Assembly: GCA_039707655.1 (NCBI GenBank)
Contig: CM077676.1
Location: 375,910,114-375,974,113 of the forward strand
From: Elymus sibiricus
Taxonomy: Eukaryota; Streptophyta; Magnoliopsida; Poales; Poaceae
Length of the DNA stretch: 64,000 nucleotides
Reading direction: 5' to 3'
A program made the translations under genes and the position numbers. Below are positions 8,562-20,668 of this stretch, piece by piece. Each line of letters begins with the position of its first letter. The first letter of the stretch is position 1. The notes under the pieces are model-generated. The model was not told where the DNA came from and did no database searches. It saw nothing but the letters and a program-made list of their open reading frames with translations.

Positions 8562-11040
8562 TAAATGATAAAAACAGAATTTTTGATGTGGAATGCTACC
8601 TATCATATTCATCATATACTCTTTTCTTTTGTAGCATGGACATTTGGACTTGAATGATTCAAAGCAATAGTCTATAGTTTGATATGAAGACATAAATACT
8701 CAAGCATACTAACAAGCAACCATGCTTTTCAAAATATCAACGCTAAAGAAAGTTATCCCTAGCCCATTATGCTCAATCATTGATCCATTCATGAAACACA
8801 CTCAATATTAGCTACACACAATGCACAAGTATGACAGTAGTGCTCTCTAGTTGGTGCTTTGTAAGAGAAGATGGAGACTCAAAATAAGAATAAAAATTGC
8901 ATAAAAGTAAATAGATAGGCCATTCGCAGAGGGAAGCAGAGATTTGCAAATGTGCCAGAGCTCAAAGCTTAAATTAGAGAGATAAAATTATTTTGAGAGG
9001 CATGCTTTTCCTGTCAACGAAAATGACCGAGAATTCCCAATATCTTCCATGCTAGACACATTATAGGCAGTTCCCAAACAGAAAGTAAAGTTTATTTCCT
9101 TTCCACCATTCTTTCACAATCCATGGCTAGCCGTATCCACAGGTGCCCTCCATACCTACACTTTCCAAGGAATTTTGTTGTTATTAATTTTTGATTCATT
9201 GTGGGACTGGGCATCCCTATTACCTGCCACTCTCTCGTGCAATGACAAGTGAATAAACACTCATCGTGAGAATAACACACCTAGCATAGAAAATATTGGC
9301 CACCCCCTGCCAATCATGAGCGGTACGGGCACACAAAACGGAAAATTATTTTTGAAAAATTAGAGTTGGCACATGCAAATTTACTTGGAACGGCATGGAA
9401 ATACTGCATATAGGTAGGTATGGTGGACTCATTTGGCACAACTTTAGGTTTAAGGAGTTGGATGCACAAGCAGTATTCCCGCTTAGTACAAGTGAAGGCT
9501 AGCAAATAGATTGAGAAGCGACCAACCAAAAAGCGAAAACGGTCATAAACATGCATTGAACATAACTAACACCGAATAATGCACCATAAGTAGGATGTAA
9601 TTTCGTTGCATAACTATTGACTTTACGTGCATGCATAGGGAATCACAAACCTTAACACCAATATTCTTACTAAATCACAATTACTCACTAATATGACCCA
9701 CATATTATCCTCTTCATATCGCAAAACTATTGCAAGGAATCACACTTATCATATCCAATGATCTATATGAAAGTTTTTATTATATCCCCCTTGAATATTC
9801 ATCACTTTGGGACCAAATTCATATCTTGTGCAAATTACCATTACTATTATCAACTCTCAAAAAGATATACGTGAAGCATGAGAGCACAAATATTTCTTCA
9901 AAATTTTAATCTTATCAACTCTCAAAATAATATAAGTGAAGCATGAGAGTTCAAATATTTCTTCAAAATATAGCCACCGCCGTGCTCAAAAAGATTTAAG
10001 TGAAGCACTAGAGCAACTGCCTAGCTCAAAAAATTTAAGTGAAGCACATAGAGTATTCTAACAAATCATGATAAACACGTGGCTCTCTCAAATAGGTGTG
10101 TCCAGCAAGGATGATTGTGACAAAATAAAAAGCAAACAAGGCAAAGACTCATATAATACACGATGCTCCAAGCAAAACACATATCATGTGACGAATAAAA
10201 ATATAGCTCCAAGTAAAATTACCGATAGTTGGTAGAAGAAAGAGGGGATGCCTTCCGGGGCATCCCCAAGCTTAGACGCTTGAGTCTTCCTTGAATATTA
10301 CCTTGGGGTGCCTTGGATATCCCCAAGCTTAGGCTCTTGCCACTCCTTATTCCTTCATCCATCGTGATCTTACCCAAAACTTGAAAACTTCAATCACACA
10401 AAACTCAACAAAACCTTCGTGAGATCCGTTAGTATAACAAAACAAATCACTACTTTAAGTACTGTTGCAAACCCATTCATATTTTATTTTTGCATTATAC
10501 CTACTGTATTCTAACTTCTCCATGGCTTATACCCCCCGATACAATCCATAGTTTCATCAAAACAAACAAGTAGTGCATCAAAAAACAGAATCTGTCAAAA
10601 ACAGAACAGTCTGTAGAGATCTATTTAAAATCCATACTTATGTAACTCCAAAAATTCTGAAAAATTAGGAAGACGTTGGAAATTCATATACCAATACTGT
10701 GTAAAAATTTCATATTTTTATGACATTCTAGTACATAACTAAAATTCCAGCACTGGACGCAAAACTTTCTGTTCTCCAAAAAGCATCAATTATATTATCT
10801 TCCAAATCATCCCAAAGGCATTACTTGGAACAAACACTAATTAAAACATAAAAACACAATCATAACAGTAGCATAATTGTGTAAACACACAAGAACAGAA
10901 ACAAAAATAAAAAAAATTATTTTATTCATTGGGTTGCCTCCCAACAAGCGCTATTGTTTTATGCCCCTAGCTAGGCATAATGCATAGTTTCAAGTATTGT
11001 CATCTTTCAAGTTGACTCCATAAGTGGCCCTCATAATGGA
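8523..11040 (-). other. TE2 3' non-coding region
   Basis: No supportable gene. Non-coding 3' internal region between protease and the 3' LTR. About 9626-10940 is related to 40250-41485 of TE9, including a CTTGTTGGGAGGCAACCC motif near 10930 and repeated AAGTGAAGCA segments near 9860-10050. The middle module (about 8768-9625) instead matches TE12 at 62900-63640. Short open frames here (e.g. 9314-9556) lack recognisable domains. Confidence 0.75.
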
Positions 11041-11592
11041 TTAATAGGGTGCTTTAATTCTTTTCCTAGGGAAGTGTTCCATCCCTTTCTTTAGTGGAAA
11101 TTGAAATCTTATATTACCCTCTTTCATATCAATAATAGCACCAATAGTTCGAAGAAAAGGCCTACCAAGTATTATGGGGCAAGAAGGATTGCATTCAATG
11201 TCAAGTACAATAAAATCAATGGGCACATAATTTCTATTTGCAAGAATAAGAACATCATTTATTCTTCCCAATGGCTTTTTAATAGTGGAATCCGCAAGAT
11301 GCAAATTAAGGGAACATTCATCTATATTGGTAAAACCTAGCACATCACATAGAGATTTTGGAATTATGGGAACGCTAGCACCCAAATCACATAAAGCATT
11401 GCACTCAGAATTTTTAATTTTAACTTTAATGGTGGGTTCCCATTCATCATATAATTTTCTAGGAATTGAAATTTCTTGTTCTAGTTTTTCTTCTAACGCT
11501 TTCATCATTGCTTCTACGATGTGTTTAGTAAAAGCCTTATTTTGTTCATAGGCGTTGGGTGAATTAGCATGGATTGTAACAAAGAAATACAC
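11041..11592 (-). pseudogene. TE2 aspartic protease region
   Basis: The frame carries the retropepsin-like motif CDLGASVPIIP and, about 60 residues later, the ILGRPFL flap/hydrophobic motif typical of Athila proteases. It is the C-terminal continuation of TE2 gag but in a different frame, so a frameshift lies near 11514-11592. It ends KRIKAPY at a stop; no RT follows. It would have cleaved the polyprotein; unconnected to an intact gag, it is treated as broken. Confidence 0.8.
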
Positions 11593-13076
11593 TCAATCAA
11601 AGAACAACTATCATAATTAAAGTCTTTGTAATCCAAGAGAGTGGGCACATCACTAGTTAATGTTTTTACCTCTCCAGACCCACTTTTATCAAAATTTTCA
11701 TCAAGATTTTCACCCTCCGGATTATGGGAACGCCTTCTAACTAAAGTTGACTCTTCTTCAGTCCCCTTTTCATCAAGTTTTATATTTCTAAACAAGGAAT
11801 CAATAGATGAAACACCAATCATTTTAATATCCTCATCATTACTACGATAAAAACCGGGAGGAATCGCTTTTTCTAAAAATTCTCGTTTAGCTTTTAGCAT
11901 AGCGGTTCTTTTCTTACTCTCATCCATGGAGACATATAAAGCTTTAATTGTTTCATTAATATCAATTTTGGGTGGCAAAATTTTAGTCTTAAGATTTTCC
12001 ACATCATGAATAATTCTATCAATGCTCCTAGACATATCATCAAGTTTACTCAATTTTTCTTCTATCGTAGTGTTGAAAACTTTTTGAGCATTAATAAATT
12101 ATTTAATATTACTTTCAAGATCAGAGGGCATCCTATTATTATTATTATAAGGATTACCATAGGAATTGCCATAATTATTAGAGGAATTTCCAGGAAACGG
12201 CCTAGGATTAAAATTACCTCTATAAGCATTACTATTAAAATTGTTTCACGAGGCAAAATTCACATCTACGGGATCATTATTTTGCTCAATCAAGGTGGAC
12301 AAAGGCACATCATTAGGATCAATAGTAGTATTTTTGCTAGCAACCAATTTCATAAGCGCATCAACTTTATCACTCAAAGTACTAATTTCTTCAACAGAAT
12401 TCACTTTTTTACTAGTAGGAACTCTTTCAGCATGCCATTGTGAATAATTTGCCATAATATTATCAAGCAATTTAGTAGCTTCTCCCAATGTAATCTCCAT
12501 GAAAGTACCACCCGCGGCGGAATCTAAAAGATTTCTAGAAACAAAATTTAATCCCGCATAATTTTTTTGTATGATCATCCACAAATTTAAACCGAGAGTA
12601 GGGCAATTTCTTATCATTAATTTCATCCTTTCCCAAGATTGGGCAACATGTTCATGATCAAGTTGCTTGAAATTCATAATTTGATTTCTAAGGGAAATAA
12701 TTTTCGCGGGAGGAAAATACTTGGTAATAAAAGCATCTTTACACCTATCCCAAGAATCGATACTATTTCGTGGTAAAGATGAAAACCAAAATTTTGCACG
12801 ATCCCGCAATGAGAATGGGAATAATTTTAATTTCACAGTATCATTATCCACATCTTTTTTCTTTTGCATATCACACAATTCTATGAAAGTGTTAAGATGG
12901 GATGCAACATCTTCATTAGGACTACCAGAAAATTGTTCTTTCATGACAAGATTTAATAAAGCAGCATTAATATCACAAGTCTCCGCACTAGCGGCGGGAG
13001 GAGCAATCGGAGTACTAATAAAATCATTATTATTAGTATTGAAAAAATCACACAATTTTGTATTTTCTTGAGACAT
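11514..13076 (-). pseudogene. gag: TE2 Athila-type gag, two in-frame stops
   Basis: The ATG at 13076 starts MSQENTKLCDFF and fits the TE4 homologue; earlier in-frame residues lack support. The gag core includes FPFSLRDRAKFWFSSLP and SWERMKLMIRNCP. After residue ~275 come an Asn/Gly/Tyr-rich stretch (NPRPFPGNSSNNYGNSYGNP) and a coiled-coil-like linker ending with DKSGSGEVKTL. In-frame stops are TGA at 12246-12248 and TAA near 12098. No CCHC zinc knuckle is visible. TE4 carries a close homologue. Confidence 0.85.
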
Positions 13077-13266
13077 CGTGGCTACGCAAACAAGATAACA
13101 AGCAAGCAAAGAAGCAAACAAGAAAAAGGCAAACGAAAAATATTTTTGTATTTTTGTAGAAAAAATTAGAAGTGGGGGAGATGAAAACGAGAGGCAAGGG
13201 CAAATAAAATAAATGCAAGGAGATGAAAGTTTTATGCGTAGGTACTTGGTAGATGTTGATGATGTC

Positions 13267-13284
13267 TCCCCGGCAACGGCGCCA
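13267..13284 (-). other. TE2 primer-binding site (tRNA-Asp type)
   Basis: The minus strand reads TGGCGCCGTTGCCGGGGA, a perfect 18-base complement of a plant tRNA-Asp 3' end including CCA, 11 bases inside the 5' LTR. TE5 and TE9 carry the identical site. Confidence 0.9.
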
Positions 13285-13295
13285 TAAATTCTTCC

Positions 13296-14855
13296 TGCTA
13301 CTTGTGAGCTGCGTTGGGATTTCCCCGAAGAGGAGGGGATGATGCAGTACAGTAGAGAAGTATTTCCCTCAGTTATGAAACCAAGGTTATCAATCCAGTT
13401 GGAGAATCACGCAACACCTCGTTAACAGCACCTGCACACAAAACAACAAATCCTCGCACCCAACGCGAACAAGGGGTTGTCAATCCCTCGGCGGTTAATT
13501 GCAAGATTAAATTGTATGGTGATAGATAGATATATTAAACAAAAATAAAAAATAAAATAAATAAAGTAAAAGTGCAGCAAGGTATTTTCAGGATTTTTAA
13601 TATATGAATAAAGTAGACCCGGGGGCCATAGTTTTCACTAGAGGCTTCTCTCTTGAAAATAGCATACGGTGGGTAAACAAATTACTGTTGGGCAATTGAT
13701 AGAAAAGCAAATAATCATGACGATATCCAAGGCAATGATCATGTATATAGGCATCACGTCCGAGACAAGTAGACCGAAATGATTCTGCATCTACTACTAT
13801 TACTCCACACATCGATCGCTATCCAACATGCATCTAGAGTATTAAGTTCATAAAGAACAGAGTAACGCCTTAAGCAAGATGACATGATGTAGACAAAGTA
13901 AACTCACGTATGAATAAACCCCATATTTTTACCCTTAATAGAAACGATACATACGTGTCATGTCCCTTTCTGTCACTGGGATTGAGCACCGCAAGATCGA
14001 ACCCATTACAAAGCACCTCTCCCATTGCAAGATAAATCAATCTAGTTGGCCAAACCAAATCAATAGATCGGAGAGAAATACGAAGCTATAATAATCATGC
14101 ATAAAAGTGTTCAGAGAAGACTCAAATAATATTCATGGATAATCTGATCATAAACTCACAATTCATCGGATCCCAACAAACACACCGCCAATGTGATTAC
14201 ATCGGATAGAACTCCAAGAACATCGAGGAGAACATTGTATTGAAGATCAAAAAGAGAGAAGAAGCCATCTAGCTACTAACTATGGACCCGAAGGTCTGTG
14301 GTAAACTACTCACACATCATCGGAAGGGCAGCAAGGATGATGTAGAGCCCCTCCGTGATCGAATCCCCCTCCGGCGGAGTGCCGGAAAAGGCCCCCAGAT
14401 GGGATCTCTCGAGAACAAGAACTTGCGGCGGCGGAAAAAGTATTTCGTGGACTCCTCTGTTGGTTTCCCGATTTTAGAGAATTTATAGAGGTGGAGTTAG
14501 GTCAAACGGAGCCTTGTGGGCCCCACGAGCCACCAGGGCGCGTCCCCCTGGGGCGCGCCGTGGTGCCTCGTGGGCCACTGCTTCATCTTCTCGCCTCCTC
14601 CCGAAGCTTCTAGTGTCTCTTATGTCCAGAAAAAAATCTCCAAATAGTTTCGTGGCATTTGGACTTCGTTTGGTACTGATATTCTGGAAAACCAAAAACA
14701 GGCAAAAAAAACAGCAACTGGCACTGGGCACTAAGTTAATAGGTTAGTCCCAAAAAATGATATATAATTGCTTGTAAAGGTATATAAAACATCCAAGATT
14801 GATAATATAATAGCGTGGAACAATAAAAAATTATAGATACGTTGGAGATGTATCA
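13296..14855 (-). repeat. TE2 5' LTR (1,560 bp)
   Basis: Plus-strand limits are TGCTACTTGTG (13296) and GATGTATCA (14855). It aligns throughout with the TE8 and TE9 LTRs. On the minus strand the TATA-like TCTATAAATTCTC lies near 14490 and the transcribed part contains a conserved block ending near the primer site. Uninterrupted, it served as reference for the TE1 and TE3 insertion sites. Confidence 0.92.
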
Positions 14856-14993
14856 TGGGCACATCGGTATCTAAAGTTTTGACCTCTTCAAACCCACTTT
14901 TATTGTTTTTATCATTAGGATCATCACCCTCCGAACAATTAGGACGGCTTCTAATTAAAGTTGAATCATCTCCAGTCCCTTTATCATCAAGTT

Positions 14994-16235
14994 TTATATT
15001 ACTAAAAAAGATTCAATAGGTGTCACACCAATCATTTTAATATCTTCATCATTATTATCATGAAAAACGGATGCGAAAGGTTTTTCTAGAAATTCACGTT
15101 TAGCTCTTAGCCTCTCAATTCTTTTTCTACTTTCATCCATGGTGACTTGGATAGACTTTAGATATTCAGTTATTACATCTCTTTTAGGTGGCAACATTTT
15201 AATCTTGAGCGTTTCCACATCATGAGCAATTCTATCCATGTTTCTAGACTTGTCATCAACTTTAATGTTGTTCTCAAGTTCAGTAGGTATACTATTATTA
15301 CTATTATATGAATTACCATAGGAATTACCACAATTATTAGAGGGATTACCCGGATACGGTCTAGGATTAAAATTCCCTCTATAAGCATTGTTGTTGAAAT
15401 TATTTCTAGTGACAAAATTCACATCAACTGCATCGTTGTTTTGCTCAATCAAAGTAGATAATGGAATATCATTTGGATCAACATGAGCATTTTTACTAGA
15501 AAGCATATTCATAAGAGCATCCATTTTCTCACTCAAAGTAGAAACTTCTTTGACAGAGTTTACCTTCTTACTAGTTGGAGCTCGTTCGGTGTGCCATTGA
15601 GAATAATTTGTTGTCATATTATCAAGAAGTTTTGTTGCTTCTCCCAATGTAATTCCCATAAAGGTGCCACCTACAACAGAGTCTAGAAGATTTCTCGACA
15701 CAAAGTTTAGTCTCGCATAAAAGTTTTGTATTATCATTCGTAAATTTAATCCATGAGTGGGACAATTCTTAATCATTAATTTCATTCTCTCCCAAGATTG
15801 TGCAACATGTTCTTGCTCATGTTGTTTAACGTTCATGGTTTGATTTCTAAGAGATATTATCTTAGCGGGAGGAAAGTACTAGGCAATAAAAGCATCCTTA
15901 CATTTATCCCATGAATCAATACTATTGCGAGGTAAGGATGAAAACCAAGTTTTAGCACGCTCTCTTAGTGAGAAAGGAAATAATTTCAACTTAACAATAT
16001 CATTATCCACATATTTTTTCTTTTGCATATTACATAATTCAATGAAGGCATTAAGATGGGATGTAGCATCTTCATTAGGATTTCCAGCAAAATGTTCTTT
16101 CATGATAAGATTCAGTAATGCAGCACTAATATCATATGACTCCGCACTAGTGGCGGGAGGAGCAATTGGTGTAGTAATAAAATCATTGTTATTTGTATTC
16201 GAGAAGTCACACAACTTAGTGATTTCTTGAGAGAT
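14994..16235 (-). pseudogene. gag: TE4 Athila-type gag, start lost
   Basis: Homologous along its length to TE2 gag (shared FPFSLRERAKTWFSSLP, SWERMKLMIKNCP, YPGNPSNNCGNSYGN). The position of the TE2 initiator is ATC here (codon starting at 16235), so the start codon has been lost. An in-frame TAG near 15879 replaces a Lys codon, and a frameshift occurs near 15000. The remaining gag to 14856, including NKSGFEEVKTL, is in another frame and cut by TE2. It could not be translated as gag. Confidence 0.85.
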
Positions 16236-16425
16236 GGTGACAATTCAAGCAAACGAGCAAACAAGATAAATATTTTTTTTGTACTTTTGATTTTTGATTT
16301 TTTAATGAGACTAATAAAATCAAATAAAGGCAAATAAAAAGTAGAACAAGTAAATGCTAATGTGTATGAAGGTACCTTGCTTTGTTTGATGATATCTCCC
16401 TGCCAACGATGCTAGAAATTCTTTC
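16236..16425 (-). other. TE4 leader and decayed primer-binding site
   Basis: Leader between gag and the first LTR unit. On the minus strand TAGCATCGTTGGCAGGGA (16414-16397) matches 13 of 18 positions of the tRNA-Asp site seen in the sister elements. Several of the losses are C-to-T or G-to-A changes, consistent with an old methylated copy. Confidence 0.7.
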
Positions 16426-19400
16426 TGCTACTTGTGAGCTACGTTGGGATTTTCCCCGAAGTGGAAGGGTGAAGCAGTATAGTAGCAGATAAGTATTTCC
16501 CTCAGTAGAGAACCAATGTTATCAAACCAATAGGAGATTCACACAGACAAAGGTCGACAGTACCTGCACACACACAAACAAAATACTTGCACCCAACGTG
16601 GGCAAGAGGGTTGTCAATCCCCTTGTACTCGTTAATTGCAAGGATCAATTCTGATAGTGATAGGTTTGTAAATTGCAAACATAAATAAAAAAGAAATAAA
16701 TTGCAGCAAATAAATTAGGGTTTTAGTAATATGATTTGGATGGACCTGGGGGCCATAGTTTTCACTAGAGGCATCTCCTTCATAAGCATAGCATACGGTG
16801 GGTAAACCAATTACTGTTGGGCAATTGATAGAAAAGCGCATAGTTATGACGTTATTCATGGCATGATCAGTACATAGGCATTATGTCCGTGACAAGTAGA
16901 CCGACTCCTACCTGCATCTACTACTATTACTCCACCCCTCGACCGCTATCGAGCATGCATCTTAAGGTATTAAGTTCATAACAAACAAAGTAATGCTTGG
17001 AGCATGATGACATAATGTAGACAGAATAAAACCAAGAAATATGATTAAACCTTGTCGTTTTACCCTTAGTAGCAACAATACAAATACGTGCCTCGCTACT
17101 CCTCCTGTCACAGAGTGAGGACACCGCATGATAGAACCTATCACAAAGCACCTCTCCCACCGATGATAAGTCAATCTAGTTGGCCAAACCAAACAGATAG
17201 ATCAGAGAGAAATACAAAGCTATAACAATCACACATAATAAAGTTCAGAAAAGACTCAATTACTTTCAATGAATAATCTGATCATAAGCCCACAATTCAT
17301 CGGATCCCAACAAACACACCGCAAAAGAAGATTACATCGAATCGATCTCCGAAGAGAACATTGTATTGAAGATCAAAGAGAGAGAGAGAGAAAGCCATCT
17401 AACTACTAGCTATGGACCCGTAAGTCCTGTGGGAACTACTACTACTTGTGAGCTGCGTTGGGATTTTCCCCGAAGAGGAAGGGTGAAGCAATATAGTAGC
17501 GGATAGTATTTCCCTCAGTAGAGAACCATGGTTATCAAATCAATAGGAGAACCACGCAAACACACGTCAAAAGTACCTGCACACACAAGAGCAAATACTT
17601 GCACCCAACGCGGGCAAGAGGGTTGTCAATCCCCTTGTACTCGTTAATTGGAAGGATCAATTCTGATAGTGATAGGTTTGTAAATTGCAAACGAAAATAA
17701 AAATGAAATAAATTGCAGCAAGTAAATTAGGGTTTTAGTAATATGATTTGGATGGACCTGGGGGCCATAGTTTTCACTAGAGGCATCTCTCTCATAAGCA
17801 TAGCATACGGTGGGTAAACAAATTATTGTTGGGCAATTGATAGAAATGCGCATAGTTATGACGTTATTCATGGCATGATCAGTACATAGGCATTATGTCC
17901 GTGACAAGTAGACCGACTCCTGCCCGGATCTACTACTATTACTCCACCCCTCGACCGCTATCCAACATGCATCTTAAGGTATTAAGTTCATAACAAACAG
18001 AGTAATGCTTAGAGCATGATGACATAATGTAGACAGAATAAAACCAAGCCATATGATTAAACCCCGTCGTCTTACCCTTAGTAGCAACAATACAAATACG
18101 TGCCTCGCTACTCCTCCTGTCATAGAGTGAGGACACCGCAAGATTGAACCTACCACAAAGCACCTGTCCCACTGATGATAAGTCAATCTAGTTGGCCAAA
18201 CCAAATAGATAGATCAGAGAGAAATACAAAGCTATAACAATCACACATAATAAAGTTCAGAAAAGACTCAATTACTTTCAATGAATAATCTGATCATAAA
18301 CCCACAATTCATCGGATCCCAACAAACACACCGCAAACGAAGATTACATTGAATCGATCTCCGAAGAGAATATTGTATTGAAGATCAAAGAGAGAGAGAA
18401 AGCCATCTAGCTACTTACTATGGACCTGTAGGTCCTGTGGGAACTCCTGCTACTTGTGAGCTGCGTTGGGATTTTCCCCGAAGAGGAAGGGTGAAGCAAT
18501 ATAGTAGCAGATAGTATTTCCCTCAGTAGAGAACCAAGGTTATCGAACCAATAGGAGAACCACGCAAACACCCGTCAACAGTACCTGCACACACAAGAGC
18601 AAATACTTGCACCCAACGCGGGCAAGAGTGTTGTTAATCCCATTGTACTCATTAATTGCAAAGATCAATTCTGATAGTGATAGGTTTGTAAATTGCAAAT
18701 GAAAATAAAAAAGAAATAAATTGCAACAAGTAAATTAGGGTTTTAGTAATATGATTTGGATGGACCCGGGGGCCATAGTTTTCACTAGAGGCATCTCTCT
18801 CATAAGCATAGCATACGGTGGGTAAACAAATTACTATTGGGCAATTGATAGAAAAGCACATAGTTATGACGTTATTCATGGCATGATCAGTACATAGGCA
18901 TTATGTCCGTGACAAGTAGACCGACTCCTGCCTGCATCTACTACTATTACTCCACCCCTTGACCGCTATCCAGCATGCATCTTAAGGTATTAAGTTCATA
19001 ACAAACAGAGTAATGCTTGGAGCATGATGACATAATGTAGACAGAATAAAACCAAATAATATGATTAAACCCCGCCGTTTTACCCTTAGTAGCAACAATA
19101 CAAATACATGACTCGCTACTGCTGTCACCGAGTGAGGACACCGCAAGATTGAATCTACCACAAAGCTCCTCTCCCACTGATGATAAGTCAATCTAGTTGG
19201 CCAAATGAAACAGATAGATCGGAGAGAAATACAAAGCTATAAAAATCACACATAATAAAGTTTAGAAAAGACTCAATTACTTCCAATGAATAATCTGATC
19301 ATAAACCCACAATTCATCGGATCCCAACAAACACACCGCAAAAGAAGATTACATCGAATCGATCTTCGAAGAGAACATTGTATTGAAGATCAAAGAGAGA

Positions 19401-19984
19401 GAGAAAGCCATCTAGCTACTTGCTATGGACCCGTAGGTCCTGTGGGAACTACTGCTACTTGTGAGCTGCGTTGGGAGTTTCCCCAAAGAGGAAGGGTGAA
19501 GCAATATAGTAGCAGATAGTCTTTCCCTCACTGGAGAACCAATGTTATCGAACCAATAGGAGAACCACGCAAACACCCGTCAATAGTACCTGCACACACA
19601 AGAGCAAATGCTTGCACCCAACGTGGGCTAGAGGGTTGTCAATCCCCTTGTACTCGTTAATTGCAAGGATTAAATCTGGTAGTGGTAAATAGATAAATTG
19701 CAAAGTAAATAAAAAGAATGAAAATTGCAGCAAGGTATTTTTGGTTTATGTAATATGATTAAAATAGACCCGGGGGCATAGTTTTCACTAGAGGCATCTC
19801 TCTCATAAAAAAATAGCATACGGAGGGTAGACAAATTACTGCTGGACAATTGATAGAAAAGCGCATAGTTATGACAATATTCATGGCATGATCATGTATA
19901 TAGGCATTACGTCCGTGACAAGTAGATCGACTCCTGCCTGCATGTACTACTATTACTCCACCAATCGACCGACTCCTGCCTGCA
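16426..19984 (-). repeat. Head-to-tail array of four truncated LTRs, ~1,008-bp period
   Basis: Units start at 16426, 17440, 18448 and 19453 (periods 1014, 1008 and 1005 bp). Each starts exactly at the LTR terminus (TGCTACTTGTGAGC) and stops at the same internal point (GGTCCTGTGGGAACTAC); the LTR half with the TGATACG terminus is absent. The fourth unit is cut at 19984. Units differ from one another by scattered substitutions. The shared breakpoint means one truncated junction was made first and amplified. The region carries no coding sequence; the repeated ~75-codon frames are by-products of the repeat. Confidence 0.92.
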
Positions 19985-20075
19985 TTAAGCCCTAAACCTT
20001 CTAATATCACATCTCTTTTTCTTCCCATATCCACCAAAAAGCTTTTAGTTGCAGATCACCAGCCCGGCCACCACC

Positions 20076-20668
20076 ATGAGCAACAATACATCATCCACCT
20101 GTGCTCACATCATCCCCTTCCCCAACTTGGATGATGTCGTGCCCTCAGGATGGGAAGACTTGAGGAAGTTAAGCCTCAAGGAGGAACCACGTCCGGAGAA
20201 GAAAGACCTTGATGAGAAGGTTTAGGTGGTGGAGATCAAAGAGGAAGAACAAGCAAAAGAAGGAGATGATGACACCACTCCAGATGAGTATCCTCCTAAT
20301 CCCTACCAATTCAATATTCATGGATCTATTCCATTATTTCCTCTGGGGCCTCCTCAAGCTGAGTGGGGAAAGGAGCCACCAACCCCAGAGGAGATGAAGG
20401 AAAAGATCAGGGAATTGGAGAAGTTTCACAGGCTTACGTTAATGTGATCGGAGATGGCATTGATTCTTACCGGTTGATGAGCAAAGACTTGGAAGCAAGG
20501 GTTGATGGCCTTCTTCATAAGGTCGGGCTTATGATTGAAGCTCTTAACAACAACACTGCACAACTTGAGTTTTTGACCCAGGTTGTAGATGATCAGCAAG
20601 GCGTGATCGAGGGGATGAAAAAGAAACTCAAGAGCATTTGCGCTGCCTTCCAAGATTCCCAGGAGTGA
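20076..20668 (+). pseudogene. TE5 3' ORF, left copy (acidic coiled-coil protein)
   Basis: Frame of about 197 codons starting MSNNTSSTCAHIIPFPNLDD, with an acidic stretch (VEIKEEEQAKEGDDDTTPDE), a Pro-rich middle (YPPNPYQF) and a C-terminal heptad-like segment ending AAFQDSQE. I do not recognise a family; it occupies the position where Athila-lineage elements may carry an env-like or extra ORF, but no signal peptide or membrane segment is visible. It is broken by TAG (20223-20225) and a 1-base deletion near 20420, relative to the copy at 34477. Confidence 0.7.

Larger units (their letters stand above)
6844..14855 (-). mobile_element. TE2: Athila-type element with gag-protease only
   Basis: Minus-strand element: 5' LTR 14855-13296, primer site 13284-13267, gag, protease, a 2.4-kb non-coding 3' region, and a 3' LTR starting at 8522 that is cut by TE1 at 6844 and continues left of the window. 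No RT, RNase H or integrase is present, so it is non-autonomous or deletion-derived. TE3 is inserted in its 3' LTR. It shares a ~1.56-kb LTR family with TE8 and TE9. It sits in the gag of TE4. The right flank begins TGGGC, the expected duplication, but its partner lies outside the window. Confidence 0.88.
14856..19984 (-). mobile_element. TE4: Athila-type element with amplified truncated LTRs
   Basis: Minus-strand remnant: part of gag (14856-16235), a decayed primer site (16414-16397) and then four head-to-tail truncated LTR copies (16426-19984). Its left part was displaced by the TE2 insertion and lies outside the window. Its right side is cut abruptly at 19984/19985 by TE5 sequence with no target duplication, so the junction is a deletion or recombination breakpoint. 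Confidence 0.85.

Noticed and set aside
13267..13284. tRNA-Asp-like sequence as a possible tRNA gene (also 22902 and 38578)
   Set aside because: Only the 18-base complement of the tRNA 3' end is present; these are primer-binding sites.
16632..19191. Repeated 75-77-codon minus-strand frames at 1-kb spacing
   Set aside because: They recur because the LTR unit is duplicated; frames change with small indels between units and have no domain.
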